From Opitutia bacterium (GTDB lineage: Bacteria; Verrucomicrobiota; Verrucomicrobiia; Opitutales; Seribacteraceae), in the NCBI GenBank assembly GCA_002692605.1, contig NZLE01000145.1, positions 1 to 7,493 of the forward strand: a DNA stretch of 7,493 nt. The letters run 5' to 3'. The position numbers were made by a program, and so were the translations under genes. Below are positions 6,449 through 7,493 of the stretch, one piece after another. Under the pieces are notes generated by a model. That model worked only from the letters and a program-made list of their open reading frames with translations, ran no database searches and was not told where the DNA came from. Within the stretch, counting starts at the first letter, position 1. Each line of letters opens with the position of its first letter.

Positions 6449-6862
6449 TTAGGCAGGTGGTGGGGGAGTGAAGTCCGGAGGGGAAGAAGGGGGCGCATCC
6501 GGAGGTTCTCCAGGATTCCATGGAACTTCGTTCCTCAGATATTGATTGGTTTCCTCGTTCAAGCCAAAGAAAAACAAATTCAGCATGGGATGAACGATGG
6601 GAGCGCCTGAGCCATCCCTTTGCAGGTTGGATTCGGCGGAATAGGTAACGTGTTGGGCCCCATCCACCAACAAATGATACCAAGCTTGGTCCTTGCTCGG
6701 TTGGGTTTGGTTCGATTGATACCATTCCTCATCCGCCTGACAGGTCGGATCCAATGCCACCACCACCGCACGATAATGGTAGATTCGATGAACCACCACT
6801 TCACCAACTGCAAAAAGAGGGGAATTCGACTGCGGTTCGTAACCATCGCTTAAGTTGATCAT
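6449..6862 (-). CDS. hspQ: HspQ/YccV-domain protein with proline-rich C-terminal tail
   Basis: 137-residue protein built on the HspQ (YccV, 'hemimethylated DNA-binding') domain. In E. coli HspQ is a small heat-shock protein that acts as a specificity-enhancing factor for Lon protease and also affects DnaA levels; whether this applies here is inference. The domain covers about residues 15-97: FAVGEVVVHRIYHYRAVVV, then DP (38-39), WYHLLVDG (61-68), the T73-Y74 turn with E77 and N79-L80, and IVHP (89-92), all family hallmarks. After residue 110 comes a Pro-rich tail (PPDAPPSSPPDFTPPPPA) not found in the roughly 105-residue E. coli protein. I chose the ATG at 6862; the frame runs upstream to a TTG at 6937, but those 25 residues are outside the domain and overlap an inverted repeat. 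No SD is visible at either start. The gene converges on the flavoprotein gene, and a terminator upstream separates it from the porin gene, so it needs its own promoter. Confidence 0.87.
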   Translation of the reverse strand: MINLSDGYEPQSNSPLFAVGEVVVHRIYHYRAVVVALDPTCQADEEWYQSNQTQPSKDQAWYHLLVDGAQHVTYSAESNLQRDGSGAPIVHPMLNLFFFGLNEETNQYLRNEVPWNPGEPPDAPPSSPPDFTPPPPA

Positions 6863-6905
6863 GAGAGCTAAAAATCTTAACACTACTGAAATAGAACGTA
6901 TTTGG

Positions 6906-6927
6906 TTCTTTGGCAAAGCCCAAAGAA
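6906..6927. repeat. Inverted repeat upstream of hspQ
   Basis: TTCTTTGG and CCAAAGAA form a perfect 8-bp inverted repeat around the 6-base centre CAAAGC. A further TTTGG at 6901-6905 makes a direct repeat with the left arm. It lies 44-65 bases upstream of the hspQ ATG and downstream of the porin terminator, a plausible place for an operator or a leader hairpin. No T-run follows on either strand. Confidence 0.45.
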
Positions 6928-6944
6928 TGAATGCCAATCAGAGC

Positions 6945-6976
6945 AAAAAAAAGGGCCGTCCAAACGGACGGCCCTT
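6945..6976 (-). terminator. Rho-independent terminator of the porin-like gene
   Basis: A perfect 11-bp stem (6951-6961 with 6966-6976; core GGGCCGTCC / GGACGGCCC) closes a 4-base loop. Read on the - strand it is followed by a run of T that, with the stem end, makes eight Ts (A-run 6945-6952 on +). It begins 24 bases after the stop codon of the porin-like gene. There is no T-run in the + direction, so it serves the - strand only. Confidence 0.93.
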
Positions 6977-7000
6977 AAAGACTTTACTTAAGTACTGGAC

Positions 7001-7493
7001 TTAGAAAGTGAAGGTAAGCTCAAGAGCGAGCGAATCTTCGTCATTTCCAGCGGCACTTTCTGTACTGCTGTACTCAAGAATAGCGCCCAAGCTTTCGGTA
7101 ATCGCATAGTTGGGAGCGATCGTAAGCTTGTCAGCTTCAGCGTTGGCGCCGGTTTCCCACTCGCTGTAACGAACGGCGACACCCATTTGATCATTGATGT
7201 CATAATCGGCGAGGATCATAATTGCAGTCAAATCGGCAGCAGCTGCGTCATTATCGTCATTTACGTATTCGGCAGCAAGCATGAGTTTGTCCATGGTGTA
7301 TGCTGCATGAAGATTTGAAATGTCACGATCATTGTTAGCTCCTGAGTTTCTCTGGCTGTGAACGCCTCCTCCGAGAACAAGATTTTCGATGCCGGTGTAT
7401 GAAAGGGCAATCTCGATGTCGAGATCATCTTCTAAACCAGCATTATTTTGCTCAATCGTTCCTTCCTCGTTAACTGCAGAAAGGGCAATGGAG
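7001..7493 (-). CDS. C-terminal part of an outer-membrane beta-barrel (porin-like) protein; 5' end outside the window
   Basis: The frame is open from the right edge of the window to the TAA at 7003-7001, giving 164 visible C-terminal residues; the internal Met near 7294 is not the start. The sequence shows repeated amphipathic strands with alternating small/hydrophobic and polar residues, separated by Asp/Asn/Gly-rich turns: LDIEIALSYTG, LVLGGGVHSQ, LHAAYTM, KLMLAAEYVNDDND, MGVAVRYSEWETG, LTIAPNYAIT, LGAILEYSSTE, and the final LALELTFTF. The C-terminal Phe preceded by alternating hydrophobics is the signal recognised by the BAM assembly machinery. This fits a porin or diffusion channel, perhaps of the OmpL-like 'beta-barrel porin-2' type, but the family cannot be fixed without the N-terminus. 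The strongly acidic turns would suit a marine or low-salt-sensitive surface protein, which is speculation. A strong terminator follows 24 bases after the stop. Confidence 0.8.
   Translation of the reverse strand, partial: SIALSAVNEEGTIEQNNAGLEDDLDIEIALSYTGIENLVLGGGVHSQRNSGANNDRDISNLHAAYTMDKLMLAAEYVNDDNDAAAADLTAIMILADYDINDQMGVAVRYSEWETGANAEADKLTIAPNYAITESLGAILEYSSTESAAGNDEDSLALELTFTF

Noticed and set aside
6363..6725. 120-residue open frame on the - strand overlapping hspQ.
   Set aside because: It is out of frame with the clear HspQ domain, has an Arg/Ser/Pro-rich composition typical of a shadow frame, and overlaps the end of the reductase gene.

Overview
The window reads as an ordinary chromosomal, housekeeping-type stretch from a Gram-negative bacterium. 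The best guess is a member of the Planctomycetota-Verrucomicrobiota-Chlamydiota group, probably a (marine) verrucomicrobium. Three things suggest this: the class I ribonucleotide reductase is closest in layout and key residues to the chlamydial class Ic enzyme; the sulfite-reductase-type flavoprotein is the short FAD/NADPH-only form I associate with that group; and a beta-barrel protein ending in Phe implies an outer membrane. The taxonomic call is inference. I saw no insertion sequence, CRISPR array, tRNA/rRNA gene or phage gene.

Left part (1-4230, + strand): nrdB, whose 5' end lies outside the window, followed 52 bases later by a long nrdA. Together they encode the two subunits of a class I ribonucleotide reductase, which makes deoxynucleotides for DNA synthesis. 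NrdB has the complete set of six metal ligands, but a leucine sits where the classical radical tyrosine should be. NrdA carries three ATP-cone-like modules in front of its catalytic barrel. A small hairpin straddles the nrdB stop codon, and nrdA has a clear ribosome binding site.

Middle part (4291-6379): a gamma-class carbonic anhydrase-like protein (+) follows nrdA at 60 bases and may be read from the same transcript. A small unrecognised protein lies on the - strand (4867-5187). It is divergent from a stand-alone NADPH:FAD reductase module related to the C-terminal half of CysJ (5243-6379, +), with 55 bases between the two starts.

Right part (6380-7493, all - strand): hspQ, a YccV/HspQ-domain protein with a proline-rich tail, converges on the reductase gene. 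Upstream of hspQ are an inverted repeat and then a textbook intrinsic terminator (6945-6976). That terminator closes the last gene, the C-terminal 164 residues of an outer-membrane beta-barrel (porin-like) protein that runs off the window's right edge.

The clearest point of biological interest is the tyrosine-less, probably Mn/Fe-type ribonucleotide reductase with triple ATP-cone regulation. I found no evidence of a wholly undescribed multi-gene system.
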